A stretch of DNA of 64,000 bases, taken from NCBI GenBank assembly GCA_022823165.1, contig JAJDXR010000052.1, positions 1 to 64,000 of the forward strand, given 5' to 3'. The DNA is from Anaerolineae bacterium (GTDB taxonomy: Bacteria > Chloroflexota > Anaerolineae > Aggregatilineales > Phototrophicaceae). The notes beneath the pieces are model-generated. The model was not told the origin of the DNA and ran no database searches. It saw nothing but the letters and a program-made list of their open reading frames with translations. Made by a program: the position numbers and the translations under genes. Positions 18,501 to 26,543 of the stretch are shown one piece after another. The number at the start of each line of letters is the position of its first letter. The stretch's first letter is position 1.

Positions 18501-18629
18501 GTCATCGGCCAATACCCGGCGCGGCTCAGCCACCTGGGCGTGGGCAAAGCCATGTCGCAGCAAATGCGTTATGTACCGACTATTTTGGCGTCCCTCGCCA
18601 AGAGACCTCTGGAGGACCTCGATGACTGA
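15540..18629 (+). CDS. Exo-rhamnogalacturonan-lyase-like protein (PL26/YetA type) with N-terminal extension
   Basis: 1029 residues, no signal peptide. Residues 1-165 form an unrecognised beta-rich region, about 170-258 look like a fibronectin type III domain, and from about 268 the segment LELINTRDCDLTGLPLVIGVPL begins the RIFT-barrel domain of exo-rhamnogalacturonan-lyase-like/YetA proteins. The rest contains the beta-sandwich and an (alpha/alpha) toroid (YYDYTSARDSGWHLIHLSML, GWDRMLGEPHCGCGYPRC, GYFRYTSCPN). Together with the oligogalacturonate-lyase-like gene it points to intracellular breakdown of imported rhamnogalacturonan or related chains; this is inferred. ATG is preceded by the palindrome AGGTTAACCT. 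Its stop overlaps the next start by eight bases. Confidence 0.7.
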   Translation: MKTLSHIDIIEPERIAALLADERNFCWRAVDSEGLDGWTPDIGISGYPRPSVVRPASVSSAGVPSTLRHRFWQTVQSQADHTGPRYIGIVIYLKAGEPSPLILRLRGEDIGCIKPTRLDNRLHLLVAEEPVDFIGEMEIFNLIAPGQGTYRIEHILLLSERPEPSSFAPEILNLSWRASADANGLCSAHLQLVTSRAASVEVNLSAEGAHTMTYSGAPSRWHHLVIPDLTANADYTAQITARDRAGESASETLQVSTRAPQPAPGQPLSVPLELINTRDCDLTGLPLVIGVPLRQGAVDQIDSCSVESGGESLRAAARPVSRWSDGSLRWALVDTCVPAGLAQSGAATAIAHINGAAPESIPQPSARVSQNGGQLTIEAPDGRRLSLSDWRFASVLANGLRLTAGPIRGARQEASGAYRFEVDHQDEDGVSHLRSSMRLNFYPDQTFVKLHHRLEVISPALAAAAAGGDIPPECSADMRANIVGESGEKSTLLKLRSFRLRIPFNGARAVHHGEQSYQLDGDGWRLRHDQDLAHSINGQEQDGRALGHIRVEGGAGSLGVGLRRFWQTYPKALSVGGDGIDIDLFPDRRGVELPGDEDAWHRLYFWLDDDGYKLKAGLALSSEILLDFGAGDARAFDWLEGGLLARPDIDYLNATGALNAIGARKDSPLPRYEELADMAMQSFFDDQEHYRAYGHINYGDWYGESAWSWGNNEYDPAYVGYSEFLRGGEPGWAVWAAEAARHLADVDTVNFSRAPSEVGGQAMHIPGHLGGYLPPYFRSKMKGTSLGPAHMWVEGQLLHFLLTGDPAVYDSLLKTKDWLIQPARLDYYDYTSARDSGWHLIHLSMLALALDDPDCLNAASIIVERVLERRTPGGGWDRMLGEPHCGCGYPRCSGEAGFMICILISGLKRYHHLIGDPAVAEAIIGGARWLINETFDHDSGYFRYTSCPNRSLGGTFQCTQWALEALAAAWELSGDLEIGAYLKRGLPVIGQYPARLSHLGVGKAMSQQMRYVPTILASLAKRPLEDLDD

Positions 18630-19410
18630 CTGGACAAACCGACTGGCGATCATCAGCGACGAAGCCGACGATTCCTTCGCCGCCGCTGCCGATTATTGCC
18701 TGCCGCTGGGCATTCGCGCTTACGAGCTGCGCAAGCTGGAGGGCGGGCGCTTCCCGCAAGTAACCGAGCGCGCCGTGCAAGAAGTGGCCGACACAGTCGC
18801 GAAACACGACCTCGAGCTCATCGGCGTCAGTCCCGGCTTCTTCAAAGGCCCGCTGGACGCCGCCGTCATCAAGCGCACTTTTGACGAGGACCTGCCCAAA
18901 GCCTTTCGCTTGATGGAGCGCCTGGGCATCCGCCAGATGACCCTCTTCACCTTCCGCCGCAATGGCCCCGACGATCCCATCCCGGCCGAAATCTACGATC
19001 ATCTGGGCCGGGCCATCGAGCTTTGCGCCGGCGAAGGCATCGAGGTCCTGCTGGAAAACGCCAACAGCATCTACAGCAATACCGGCGCCAACCTGGACAC
19101 CATCGCCAGGAGCCTGGGCGTCAAGGTGGTCTGGGATCCGGCCAACGGCGCCGCTTCCGGCGATGCCTCCTGGCGCGACGGCTACGACCGGCTGCGCGAC
19201 ATCATCTCGCACGTACACTTCAAGAATTGGACGCCGGAGGGCTGGGCCGCCATCAACGACGGCCGCGTCGATCTGGCCGGGCAGGTGGCTGCGCTGAAAG
19301 CCGATGGCTACGCCGGCTACTACTGCCTCGAGCCGCATCAGTGGCAGGACCGCCGCGCCGCCGTGCGTAATAATCGCGACCAGCTCCTTGCGCATCTGGA
19401 AGCGGATTAG
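18622..19410 (+). CDS. Xylose-isomerase-like TIM-barrel sugar isomerase/epimerase
   Basis: 262 residues, AP endonuclease 2/xylose isomerase-like fold. Metal-ligand segments typical of the family are visible: EVLLENANSIYSNTG (Glu), KVVWDPANGA (Asp), ISHVHFKNW (His/Lys) and GYYCLEPHQW (Glu). Such enzymes isomerise or epimerise keto-sugars. The ATG at 18622 lies inside the end of the lyase gene (eight-base overlap), with GGAGG in the lyase coding sequence as ribosome-binding site, so the two are co-translated. The upstream-extended frame at 18571 is within the lyase and is not used. Confidence 0.85.
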   Translation: MTDWTNRLAIISDEADDSFAAAADYCLPLGIRAYELRKLEGGRFPQVTERAVQEVADTVAKHDLELIGVSPGFFKGPLDAAVIKRTFDEDLPKAFRLMERLGIRQMTLFTFRRNGPDDPIPAEIYDHLGRAIELCAGEGIEVLLENANSIYSNTGANLDTIARSLGVKVVWDPANGAASGDASWRDGYDRLRDIISHVHFKNWTPEGWAAINDGRVDLAGQVAALKADGYAGYYCLEPHQWQDRRAAVRNNRDQLLAHLEAD

Positions 19411-19455
19411 CCGGCATTTTAGTTGGCGCGCGAAATTTCCGGCGAGACACAAACG

Positions 19456-19632
19456 CTTTTGCCACCGAGGGCGCGTAGACACAGCCCTTCTACACCGAGG
19501 AAAAAAAGAGAGCATAGAGTAAAGCTGTTTAGACTTAATATGGCAGCGATCGGTTCCAGCAGTAGAAATGCAACATAAACTGTGTGCGAATCGAAATTAC
19601 TCACAAACCTCTGTGCCCTCTGTGGCAAAAGT
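19456..19632. repeat. Family C inverted-end element (copy C3)
   Basis: CTTTTGCCACCGAGGGCGCG (from 19456) faces CTCTGTGCCCTCTGTGGCAA (to about 19628). AT-rich centre without coding capacity. It lies between the isomerase gene and the following oxidoreductase gene. Confidence 0.78.
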
Positions 19633-19660
19633 GTAGAAGGCTCTCATTTAGGAGAAGACA

Positions 19661-20716
19661 ATGCCCAAAACCATTCGCTCGATTATTGTCGGCATGGGCG
19701 GCATCAGCCGCTCGATGCTGCGTGTGCTGTCCGAAAAAGACTGGCACGAAGTGGCCGCCGTCGTCGATGTGGACGCCGACGCGCTGCAGCAAGCCGGCGC
19801 CGACTTGTCCCTGCCCGATTCGGCGCTCTACAGCGACCTCGACCGTGCCTTGGCCGAAACCAGCGCCGATGCCGCGCTGATAAACAGTCCCTCGGAGTGG
19901 CATTACTCGCAGACAGAAGCCGCGCTGCGCGCCGGACTCTCGCCGTTGGTCGCCAAGCCGCTCAGCAACAACTTCGCCCACTCCCAGGCGCTGGTGAACC
20001 TGGCCGCCGACCACGATATCAAGCTGGCTGTGGGCCAGCAGATGCGCTATTTCCGCCACTATCTCACTGCCGCCGAATTCGTCCGCGGCGGCGCGCTGGG
20101 CGCAGTCGAGCAGATCTATTTTTTCAACGCCAAGCCGCGCCATCAAGCGCGCAACTTGAGCGGCTTTGAGCAGCCCGTGCTCTGGGAGATGACCTGCCAC
20201 CACCTCGACTGCCTCTTCGCCGTCCTGCCCGAGCTTGAGCCCGAGTCGGTCATCTGCGATGGCTACCTGCCCTCCTGGTCGGTCTACGACAGCGCCTGCA
20301 TGATCAACGGCCTCTTTCGATTCAGCGGCGGCCAACACATGATTTACCACGCCGGCTACTCCACGCAATCGGATTGCTACGAACTGCGCCTGGAAGGCAG
20401 CAAAGGCGTACTGCGCTGCCGCGGTTTGCACATGTCCAAGAACGAAATGACCTACGAATTCGCTGAGCGCGGCGGACCCTTCGCAGTCGTCGACCTTGAT
20501 GACAGGCGGCCGCCGACGACGCCCTGGTCGCTATTCTTCGACCGCTGGCAGGCCTGGCTTAGCGGCGCTGACACCGACGAGCCGCACTTCAGCGGGCGCA
20601 ACAACCTAATGGTGCTGGCGACCATAGACGCCGCCATCCGCTCGCTGGATGCTGGCGCCTTTACGCCAGTCGCCGCCAATGAACGCTACGCCGCAGTCTT
20701 CGGGAGCGCGCCATGA
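19661..20716 (+). CDS. Gfo/Idh/MocA-family oxidoreductase
   Basis: 351 residues. Rossmann segment IIVGMGGISRSML at the N-terminus, then INSPSEWHYSQ and VAKPLSNN, an AKP variant of the EKP motif in which the lysine is kept. The C-terminal alpha/beta domain carries the usual H-x3-D pair in EMTCHHLDCLFAV. An NAD(P)-dependent sugar or polyol dehydrogenase is the likely activity. GGAGAAG lies seven bases before ATG. The stop overlaps the amidohydrolase start by four bases (ATGA), showing a tight two-gene unit. Confidence 0.88.
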   Translation: MPKTIRSIIVGMGGISRSMLRVLSEKDWHEVAAVVDVDADALQQAGADLSLPDSALYSDLDRALAETSADAALINSPSEWHYSQTEAALRAGLSPLVAKPLSNNFAHSQALVNLAADHDIKLAVGQQMRYFRHYLTAAEFVRGGALGAVEQIYFFNAKPRHQARNLSGFEQPVLWEMTCHHLDCLFAVLPELEPESVICDGYLPSWSVYDSACMINGLFRFSGGQHMIYHAGYSTQSDCYELRLEGSKGVLRCRGLHMSKNEMTYEFAERGGPFAVVDLDDRRPPTTPWSLFFDRWQAWLSGADTDEPHFSGRNNLMVLATIDAAIRSLDAGAFTPVAANERYAAVFGSAP

Positions 20717-21693
20717 GCTTCACTGTCGATTGTCAAAGCCACGTCTTCCCGCGCCAATACGCCGAATTGCTGACGCGCAATCGCAACAGCCTGCGCGCCA
20801 GCGGCGGCGACGGCCTCTACCTGATCGACTACGGCGGCGCGCAGCGCTTCCGCCTCGACCTGGACGACTACAGCCCGGCGCGCAAACTGGCCGATATGGA
20901 TCGCTCCGATGTCGATATGAGCGTCATCAGCGTCAATATCCCCACGCCGGATATGCTCGAGCCGGAGCTGGCCATCGAGGGCGCGCGCATCTGCAACGAC
21001 GCCGTCGCCGAGATCTGCTCGCGGCACAGCGATCGCTTTATTGGCATCGCCTCGTTGCCGCTGAATGATGTGCCCGCCGCCATCGCCGAGCTGGAGCGGG
21101 CCGTGGGAGCACTCGACTTGCGCGGCGTATTCCTGCCCTCGCATGTGAACGGCGTCCCGCTGGACGATGCCTGCTTCGAGCCTTTTTACACGCGCGCGGC
21201 GGCGCTGGGCCTGCCCTTAGTCCTGCATCCCACCGTGCCCACCTGGGCTGAGGCCATCCGCGAGCACAGCATGATTCCCATGGCCGGCTTCATGATCGAC
21301 ACCTCATTCGCCATGCTGCGCCTGATTCTGGGCGGCGCCATGGAACGCCATCCGCAGCTCAAAGTCGTGCATCCGCATTGCGGCGGGGTGCTGCCCTACT
21401 TGATGGGACGGGTGGTCGAGCAAACCGAAGTCAAGCGCCGCGGCCGCGACCACATCAGCCAATCCCCACGCGAGACTTACCGGCGCGTCTACCTCGACCT
21501 GGTCTCGCCCTCGCGGCTGGCGGTCAACTTTGCCCTGGACTTCGCCGGCGCCGGCAACTTGCTCTTCGGCAGCGACCATCCCTGGGTGACCATCGACGCC
21601 ATCATGCAATACGTCAGCGCTCTCGACTGCAGCGAGGAGGACATGGCGCGCATTCTCGGCGGCAACGCCCGCGAGCTTTTCCGCATCGGCTAG
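20713..21693 (+). CDS. Amidohydrolase-2 family protein (ACMSD-like), altered metal motif
   Basis: 326 residues, TIM-barrel metal-dependent hydrolase or decarboxylase related to aminocarboxymuconate-semialdehyde decarboxylase. The first metal motif, usually HxH (ExH in some decarboxylases), is Q-S-H here (VDCQSHVFPRQY). Further ligands are in place: LVLHPTVPTW, KVVHPHCGG and LLFGSDHPW. The Q substitution could tune metal binding or indicate a lactonase/decarboxylase variant. Translationally coupled to the Gfo/Idh/MocA gene by a four-base overlap. Hydrolysis of a sugar lactone is a plausible partner reaction to that dehydrogenase, but this is only inferred. Confidence 0.82.
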   Translation: MSFTVDCQSHVFPRQYAELLTRNRNSLRASGGDGLYLIDYGGAQRFRLDLDDYSPARKLADMDRSDVDMSVISVNIPTPDMLEPELAIEGARICNDAVAEICSRHSDRFIGIASLPLNDVPAAIAELERAVGALDLRGVFLPSHVNGVPLDDACFEPFYTRAAALGLPLVLHPTVPTWAEAIREHSMIPMAGFMIDTSFAMLRLILGGAMERHPQLKVVHPHCGGVLPYLMGRVVEQTEVKRRGRDHISQSPRETYRRVYLDLVSPSRLAVNFALDFAGAGNLLFGSDHPWVTIDAIMQYVSALDCSEEDMARILGGNARELFRIG

Positions 21694-21708
21694 CGAAGGG
21701 CTGCTTAG

Positions 21709-21772
21709 CTGGGGAGTACGGGCGATTGGCGGTCAGTGTCTACGCGACCCTGTGAATGGCCCGTTGTTGCAA
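21709..21772. repeat. Family B repeat fragment
   Basis: Starts CTGGGGAGTA and continues with GGCGGTCAGTGTCTACGCGA and a CCGTTGTTG block that matches 10435-10477 with a few changes. It lacks the far end, so it is a decayed or partial copy. Located just after the amidohydrolase stop. Confidence 0.65.
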
Positions 21773-21906
21773 ACCTAAACTGTGGATTGGAGCTAGCCAA
21801 ATATAACTGTTCTGAAGAACGGAGTGCAGAGAAATTATAGAAAATTGAGGTAATGAACGGAATCGTATGTTTCAATCTACCTACTAGCATTTGCCTGGGC
21901 GACAGT

Positions 21907-22119
21907 TCATTTGAGTATGCTGTTTTGAATAGCTTCAACGGTCCCGCGCAATTCGTTTACCATTACAATCAAAGCAAGCACGCCGGCGATCATTACAAAC
22001 AACAGGCGCTTGATCCATTCAATATCTTTTTCCATGCCTTTGATTCGCTCGCGGAGACTGTCTGGCGTAGCGCTAGCCTTTTCCAGGGGCGACAAGGACT
22101 CAGCCATGATATTTTCCAT
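21907..22119 (-). CDS. Small single-pass membrane protein, coiled-coil plus C-terminal TM
   Basis: About 70 residues. A charged helical segment (ATPDSLRERIKGMEKDIEWIKR) with heptad-like spacing is followed by one membrane span (LLFVMIAGVLALIVMV) and a short polar tail. The layout resembles XhlA/haemolysin-type or MlaD-like small anchors, but I do not recognise a family. Start uncertain: ATG 22119 (MENIMAES), ATG 22107 (MAES) or the frame start at 22164; none has a strong ribosome-binding site. It stands alone on the minus strand in a stretch of visibly lower GC between two plus-strand genes. The amphipathic-plus-TM pattern suggests it is real. Confidence 0.5.
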   Translation of the reverse strand: MENIMAESLSPLEKASATPDSLRERIKGMEKDIEWIKRLLFVMIAGVLALIVMVNELRGTVEAIQNSILK

Positions 22120-22309
22120 TGGTTTTCCATTCTCGCTATGGTTCTGACACCGCGACAAGACCAAAGATAGCGCATGAATAGTAGTATTGTCAAGTCTCTC
22201 TTAGCGTTATGACTTTCCATGATGTAATTATTTGCAGCAAGGGTGACCGCTTTTCCCGAGGAGACTCTTTAAGTTCGATCAGCAATCAGACATTAGACAG
22301 GAGCATACC

Positions 22310-23623
22310 ATGCGTCTTTTTGAATATCCGGAAAAGATCGGGATGTGGGAACGCAAGATCAACGCCTACGCCCAGCAGAAAGTAGAGTTCGGCGCCGGCG
22401 CCACGCTGGTCGCGGACAAAGTTGCCGAGATTGAAGCGCTGCTCGCGCGGAAAATCGCGGAGCTGGACGCGCTGCCAGACGATGCCGAGCTTGCGGCGCG
22501 CGAACCCGATGACCTGCCGTCCATACTCGCGCTGCGCCCGGCCGGGGTGCGCCGCCAATGGACAGCGCCGGCCGACGATTTCCGCGAGCGCCTCGAAGGC
22601 TCCTGGCTGGCGCGCTGCGCCGGCTGTACGCTCGGATCCATCGTCGAAGGCTGGACCGTCGAGCGCATGGAGGACTGGGCGGCTTACCTCGGCGATGAAT
22701 ACCCGCTGGTCGACTACTGGAGCGCCGCCGAGCAGCCCCACATGAAAAAGTATCAGACCAGCCTGCGCGAAGACTTCACGTCCGCCAAGATGGACGGCGT
22801 CCCAACCGATGACGACCTCAACTACACCCTGCTCGGGATGATGATTCTGGAAGAATACGGGATCGATTTCACGACTGACCAACTGGGCGAGGCCTGGGTC
22901 AAATATCTGCCCTTCGCCTTCACCGCCGAGGGCATCGCGCTGGACAATTTGCGCAAGGGCGTGCCGGCCCTGCAAGCGGCTGAAGTCGACAACCCCTTCC
23001 TCAATTGGATCGGCGCTGATATTCGCAGCGACCCCTGGGCTTATGCCGCGCCCGGCTGGCCCCAAAAAGCGGCCGAAATCGCCTGGCGCGATGCCTACGT
23101 CAGCCACCGCCGCAATGGCATCTACGCCGCCATGTTCTTCTCCGCCGCCATCTCAGCGGCTTTCGCCGTTGATAACACGGTCGACGCGCTGAAGATTGGC
23201 TTGGAGGAGATTCCGGCCGATTGCACCCTGGCGCGCGAGATACGCTGGGCGCTGGATATGGCGCCGTCGATCGCCAACTACCGCGATGCCGCCGCCGCGA
23301 TTGAGGAGCGCTATACGGTCATGGGCGGAGCCCACGCCATCAACAATACGGTGCTGACCGTCTGGGGTTTGACCGTGGGCGGCGACGACTTGACGAAGGT
23401 CATCGGCGAAACGGTGGCCATGGGCAAGGACAACGACTGCACCGCCGCCACCGCCGGCAGCATCTGGGGCGCGGTCTACGGCAAAAGCGCCATTCCCAAG
23501 CACTGGATCAAGAACTTCAACAACACCGTGCATACATTCTTGTACCACCAATCGCCCTTCGCCATCGACGACACCGTCGACCGTTTCATTGCCCTGGCGG
23601 ATAAAGTTCACGCCAGCGGCTAG
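22310..23623 (+). CDS. ADP-ribosylglycohydrolase-family protein
   Basis: 437 residues. The all-helical family core is recognisable: DFRERLEGSWLARCAGCTLG, then the first metal motif TDDDLNYT and the second GKDNDCTAATAGSIWGA, matching the usual D-x-D and G-D-x-D-T-x-A patterns that bind two Mg2+ ions. Members remove ADP-ribose from proteins or small molecules; many lie in sugar catabolic loci where they may act on nucleosides or other ribosides, and the context here is of that kind. CAGGAG sits six bases before ATG. It is separated from the upstream amidohydrolase by over 600 bases, so it probably has its own promoter. Confidence 0.85.
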   Translation: MRLFEYPEKIGMWERKINAYAQQKVEFGAGATLVADKVAEIEALLARKIAELDALPDDAELAAREPDDLPSILALRPAGVRRQWTAPADDFRERLEGSWLARCAGCTLGSIVEGWTVERMEDWAAYLGDEYPLVDYWSAAEQPHMKKYQTSLREDFTSAKMDGVPTDDDLNYTLLGMMILEEYGIDFTTDQLGEAWVKYLPFAFTAEGIALDNLRKGVPALQAAEVDNPFLNWIGADIRSDPWAYAAPGWPQKAAEIAWRDAYVSHRRNGIYAAMFFSAAISAAFAVDNTVDALKIGLEEIPADCTLAREIRWALDMAPSIANYRDAAAAIEERYTVMGGAHAINNTVLTVWGLTVGGDDLTKVIGETVAMGKDNDCTAATAGSIWGAVYGKSAIPKHWIKNFNNTVHTFLYHQSPFAIDDTVDRFIALADKVHASG

Positions 23624-23652
23624 GCGCTTAATCTCGGCCGCACACAGAAAAT

Positions 23653-23745
23653 GTAGGGGCGAGCCTTGGCTCGCCCACTGAAACACGGAATTCGTAGGAG
23701 CGACTGAACTGCTGTGTCTACGCGCAGCTGTGAGTCGCCCGCAGT
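23653..23745. repeat. Family A hairpin with family B-like tail
   Basis: GTAGGGGCGAGCC, TT, GGCTCGCCC (23653-23675) is a perfect 9-bp hairpin. It is followed at 23711-23745 by a GTGTCTACGCG block and GAGTCGCCCGC resembling the inner part of the family B element at 10442-10472. Located between two plus-strand genes. Confidence 0.75.
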
Positions 23746-23783
23746 TTGTTAGCCAATCAACCCTTCAAGCGGAGTTGCCTCCA

Positions 23784-25220
23784 ATGCCATCATCGCTACT
23801 GCTGCTTGACCCGCGCAACATCTCCTCCACGCAAAACGCCCAACTGGCCTTGGGCCGCGTCGAGAAGCAGGCCGCTAATCCACTCTTCCGCGAAGAGTAC
23901 TTCGCCGACCCGCCCAAACCCTGGGAAGCTCGCCTGGACAATGTCTATCCCAGCGTTATCTATGACGAGGAAGACGGCTGCTTCAAGTGCTGGTACAAGT
24001 CCTTCATAGTCGACGCATCCTCTAATCAGACGCCGCTGGCCGAGCGTCCGCAAGTCCCGTACCCGGGCGGCGGGCGCGAGGAGGGCGTCTTGTACGCCAC
24101 ATCAAGCGACGGCATCCATTGGCGCAAGCCCGCGCTTGGTTTGATCGAATTCGCCGGCTCGCGTCAAAACAATATCGTCATGAGTCGGGCCGCGCATGGC
24201 ATCCACGCCGGCGGCGTGCTCAAAGACCCGCGCGATCCCGACCCCGCGCGCCGCTACAAGTTCATCCACCTGAATGCGCGCGCCGGTCAAATGGCCAGCT
24301 GCTTTTCGGCTGACGGGCTGAACTGGTCGCCGCCGGTATTGTGGCCGGGGCAAGATGCCGTGGGCGATACGCATAACAATGCTATCCGCCTGCCCGGCTC
24401 GAGGGTTTATATCTGCATCACGCGCGGCTGGTCGGAGGGCGCTTATCGCGGTCTGCGCACCGTCTTGCGCAGCGAGAGCGCTGACTTTCTAAGCTGGTCG
24501 CCGCCGGTCGAGATCCTGCGCGGCGCGGACGCGCAGGACCAGATCTATTCCATGCCCATCGCCGCTTATGGCGACCTCTTCATCGGCTTGCCAGCGGTCT
24601 TCCACAAAGGCGACGCCTCCGCCGCCGATTGGGACACTGTCGATACCGAATTGGCGATCAGCGCCGACACGCTGAATTGGCGGCGAATCTGCCCTGGCCA
24701 GGCGCTGATCCCGCGCGGAGCCGGCAGCTATCCCGATGGCGATTACGATTGCGGCTGCGTCTATGCCGCGGCGCCTTTCGTTCACGGCGACAAGATTCTG
24801 CTCTATTACGGCGGCAGCAACGGCTTACACAACAACTGGCGCGAAGGCTCGTTCAATCTGGCGACCCTGCCGCTTGATCGTTTCGCCGGCTATCGTTCGC
24901 GAGATGAGCAGGGCCGGGCGCTGCTGACCACCACCGCTCTGCGTCTCACCGGCCGGGACATCAGGCTCAACGCCGAGATCGAAGATGGCGGCGACGGCTT
25001 AATACGCGCGGCGCTTGTGAATGACGAGGGCGCGGCGCTGCCCGGCTTCAGCCTGGAGGACTGCCTGCCGATTAGCGCAGGGGAGGGCGGGCTGGCGTTG
25101 CCGCTGCGCTGGGGCGAGCAAGCGCTCGGGACTTTGGCCGAAAGGCCATTCCGCTTGCGCCTCGAATTCAAAGCGGCGGCTGTCTACGCCGTGAGCGGCC
25201 TGGCGCGCCATGACGACTGA
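23784..25220 (+). CDS. Putative five-bladed beta-propeller glycosidase (GH32/43-like)
   Basis: 478 residues. Blade-like segments with Asp/Glu recur: NVYPSVIYDEEDGCFKCWYK, LYATSSDGIHWRKP, FSADGLNWSPPVLW, DFLSWSPPVEIL and ISADTLNWRRI. These repeats (SxDGxxW) are typical of GH32/GH43/GH68-like five-bladed propellers. The C-terminal ~110 residues look like a beta-sandwich (LLTTTALRLTGRDIRLNAEI). No signal peptide. Start taken at ATG 23784 with GGAG ten bases upstream; the open frame to 23730 is repeat-derived. An intracellular glycosidase acting on imported oligosaccharides is inferred; substrate unknown. It ends six bases before the convergent aminotransferase stop. Confidence 0.62.
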   Translation: MPSSLLLLDPRNISSTQNAQLALGRVEKQAANPLFREEYFADPPKPWEARLDNVYPSVIYDEEDGCFKCWYKSFIVDASSNQTPLAERPQVPYPGGGREEGVLYATSSDGIHWRKPALGLIEFAGSRQNNIVMSRAAHGIHAGGVLKDPRDPDPARRYKFIHLNARAGQMASCFSADGLNWSPPVLWPGQDAVGDTHNNAIRLPGSRVYICITRGWSEGAYRGLRTVLRSESADFLSWSPPVEILRGADAQDQIYSMPIAAYGDLFIGLPAVFHKGDASAADWDTVDTELAISADTLNWRRICPGQALIPRGAGSYPDGDYDCGCVYAAAPFVHGDKILLYYGGSNGLHNNWREGSFNLATLPLDRFAGYRSRDEQGRALLTTTALRLTGRDIRLNAEIEDGGDGLIRAALVNDEGAALPGFSLEDCLPISAGEGGLALPLRWGEQALGTLAERPFRLRLEFKAAAVYAVSGLARHDD

Positions 25221-25226
25221 GCCGTG

Positions 25227-26348
25227 TTAGAGCAGATGATCGCTGATGACTTGCTCAAGCGGCTCCAGCGCCTGCGGTAAGCCGCGCCGTCCCAAGCCCA
25301 GCCGAAAGTAATTGCCCTCGAATAGCATGACCGAGGCCGGTAATATCGTCACCCCCTGATCCGCCACCGCCGCCGCGGCAAAGTCGTCGACCGACCGGTC
25401 TGCTCTGAGCTCCACCAGCGTGACCGTGCCCGACTGCGGATAGCGGACCCAAAACAGGCCAGCGTAGCGCCCGAAGAAAGCCCGGCAATGCTCGATATTC
25501 CGCCGCACGATCTCGACCGCGCGCGCCGTCAGCGCTTGCCAATTCTCCAGGCCGATCAGCGCCAGGATCTCGCTGGGCGCGCTGGCGCAAATCGTGACGT
25601 AGCTCTTCAGCTCCTGAACTTCATGCGAAAGCGCCGCGTCCGGCGTGATCAGCCAGCCGACGCGCAGCCCGGGCAAACCGAAGCATTTCGACAAGCCGCC
25701 CAAGACCACCGAGCGCTCGTAAAGCTCACAAGCTGAGGGCAAACGCAGCGCCGGGTCCTGCTCGCTGAAGCGGTAGATCTCATCGGAAAACAGGATCAGA
25801 TTGTGCTGCCGCGCCAGCTCGACGATGCGCTCGAAATCGGCGTGGTCGGGCAGATAGCCGCTGGGATTATGCGGGAAATTGACGATCAGCATCTTGGTAT
25901 CCGGGCGAATCAGCCCGGCTAGCTCGTCCAGGTCAAAATGCCAGCCGCACTCGGTCTGCCGCTGCCGCCAAAAGGACAACTGGCAGCCCTTGGCTCGCGC
26001 AATCTCCCACAGCGACTGAAAGCTGGGCGCGATCGCCACCACATGGTCGCCCGCTTCCAGCAGCGCGTTCATGGTCAGGAAAATTCCCTCTTCCGGCACC
26101 ACCTCGATGACATCATCGCCGGCGACGCCCTGGTGCAGCGCGGCGATGGCGGCGCGCAACTCGGGATGCCCTTGATTCTCGGTATAGCCCAGCCACAGCT
26201 GCTCAAATTGTTCGCGGCGCTGCGGACTGGCGTAGCTGAGCAATTCGGGCAGCGTCAGCGGTTCGCAATCCGACGAACTGATGCCGTAAGGCGCGCTGAA
26301 TTCGTGCTGGCGGAAGAAGTGTTCAATTTCGAAAAGCGCGTATTTCAT
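25227..26348 (-). CDS. Class I/II PLP-dependent aminotransferase
   Basis: 373 residues, fold type I. NFPHNPSGY (substrate-carboxylate Asn region), LFSDEIYRFSE (Asp binding the PLP pyridine) and VVLGGLSKCFGLPGLRVGW, with the PLP lysine in LSK, are all present. N-terminal YTENQGHPELRAAIAAL matches the family entry segment. Amino donor and acceptor cannot be assigned. It is transcribed alone, convergent with the propeller glycosidase (six bases between stops), and has no obvious operon partner. Confidence 0.88.
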   Translation of the reverse strand: MKYALFEIEHFFRQHEFSAPYGISSSDCEPLTLPELLSYASPQRREQFEQLWLGYTENQGHPELRAAIAALHQGVAGDDVIEVVPEEGIFLTMNALLEAGDHVVAIAPSFQSLWEIARAKGCQLSFWRQRQTECGWHFDLDELAGLIRPDTKMLIVNFPHNPSGYLPDHADFERIVELARQHNLILFSDEIYRFSEQDPALRLPSACELYERSVVLGGLSKCFGLPGLRVGWLITPDAALSHEVQELKSYVTICASAPSEILALIGLENWQALTARAVEIVRRNIEHCRAFFGRYAGLFWVRYPQSGTVTLVELRADRSVDDFAAAAVADQGVTILPASVMLFEGNYFRLGLGRRGLPQALEPLEQVISDHLL

Positions 26349-26543
26349 GGAGGCCGGTCCTCATCCCTTGTGACGTTGCTTATGACGAGGGATTTAACCA
26401 CAGCTGGCCGTAAGTCTCAACCTGGCTCACTCAAGGGAGTGCTGAATATCGTGGACGCTGCTGGAATTACATCCTCGATTGTCCCCACGCCCAACATTGC
26501 AGTGCTCGCAGCAGACGCGGGGACGGCGACTTTGTCAGGTTGC

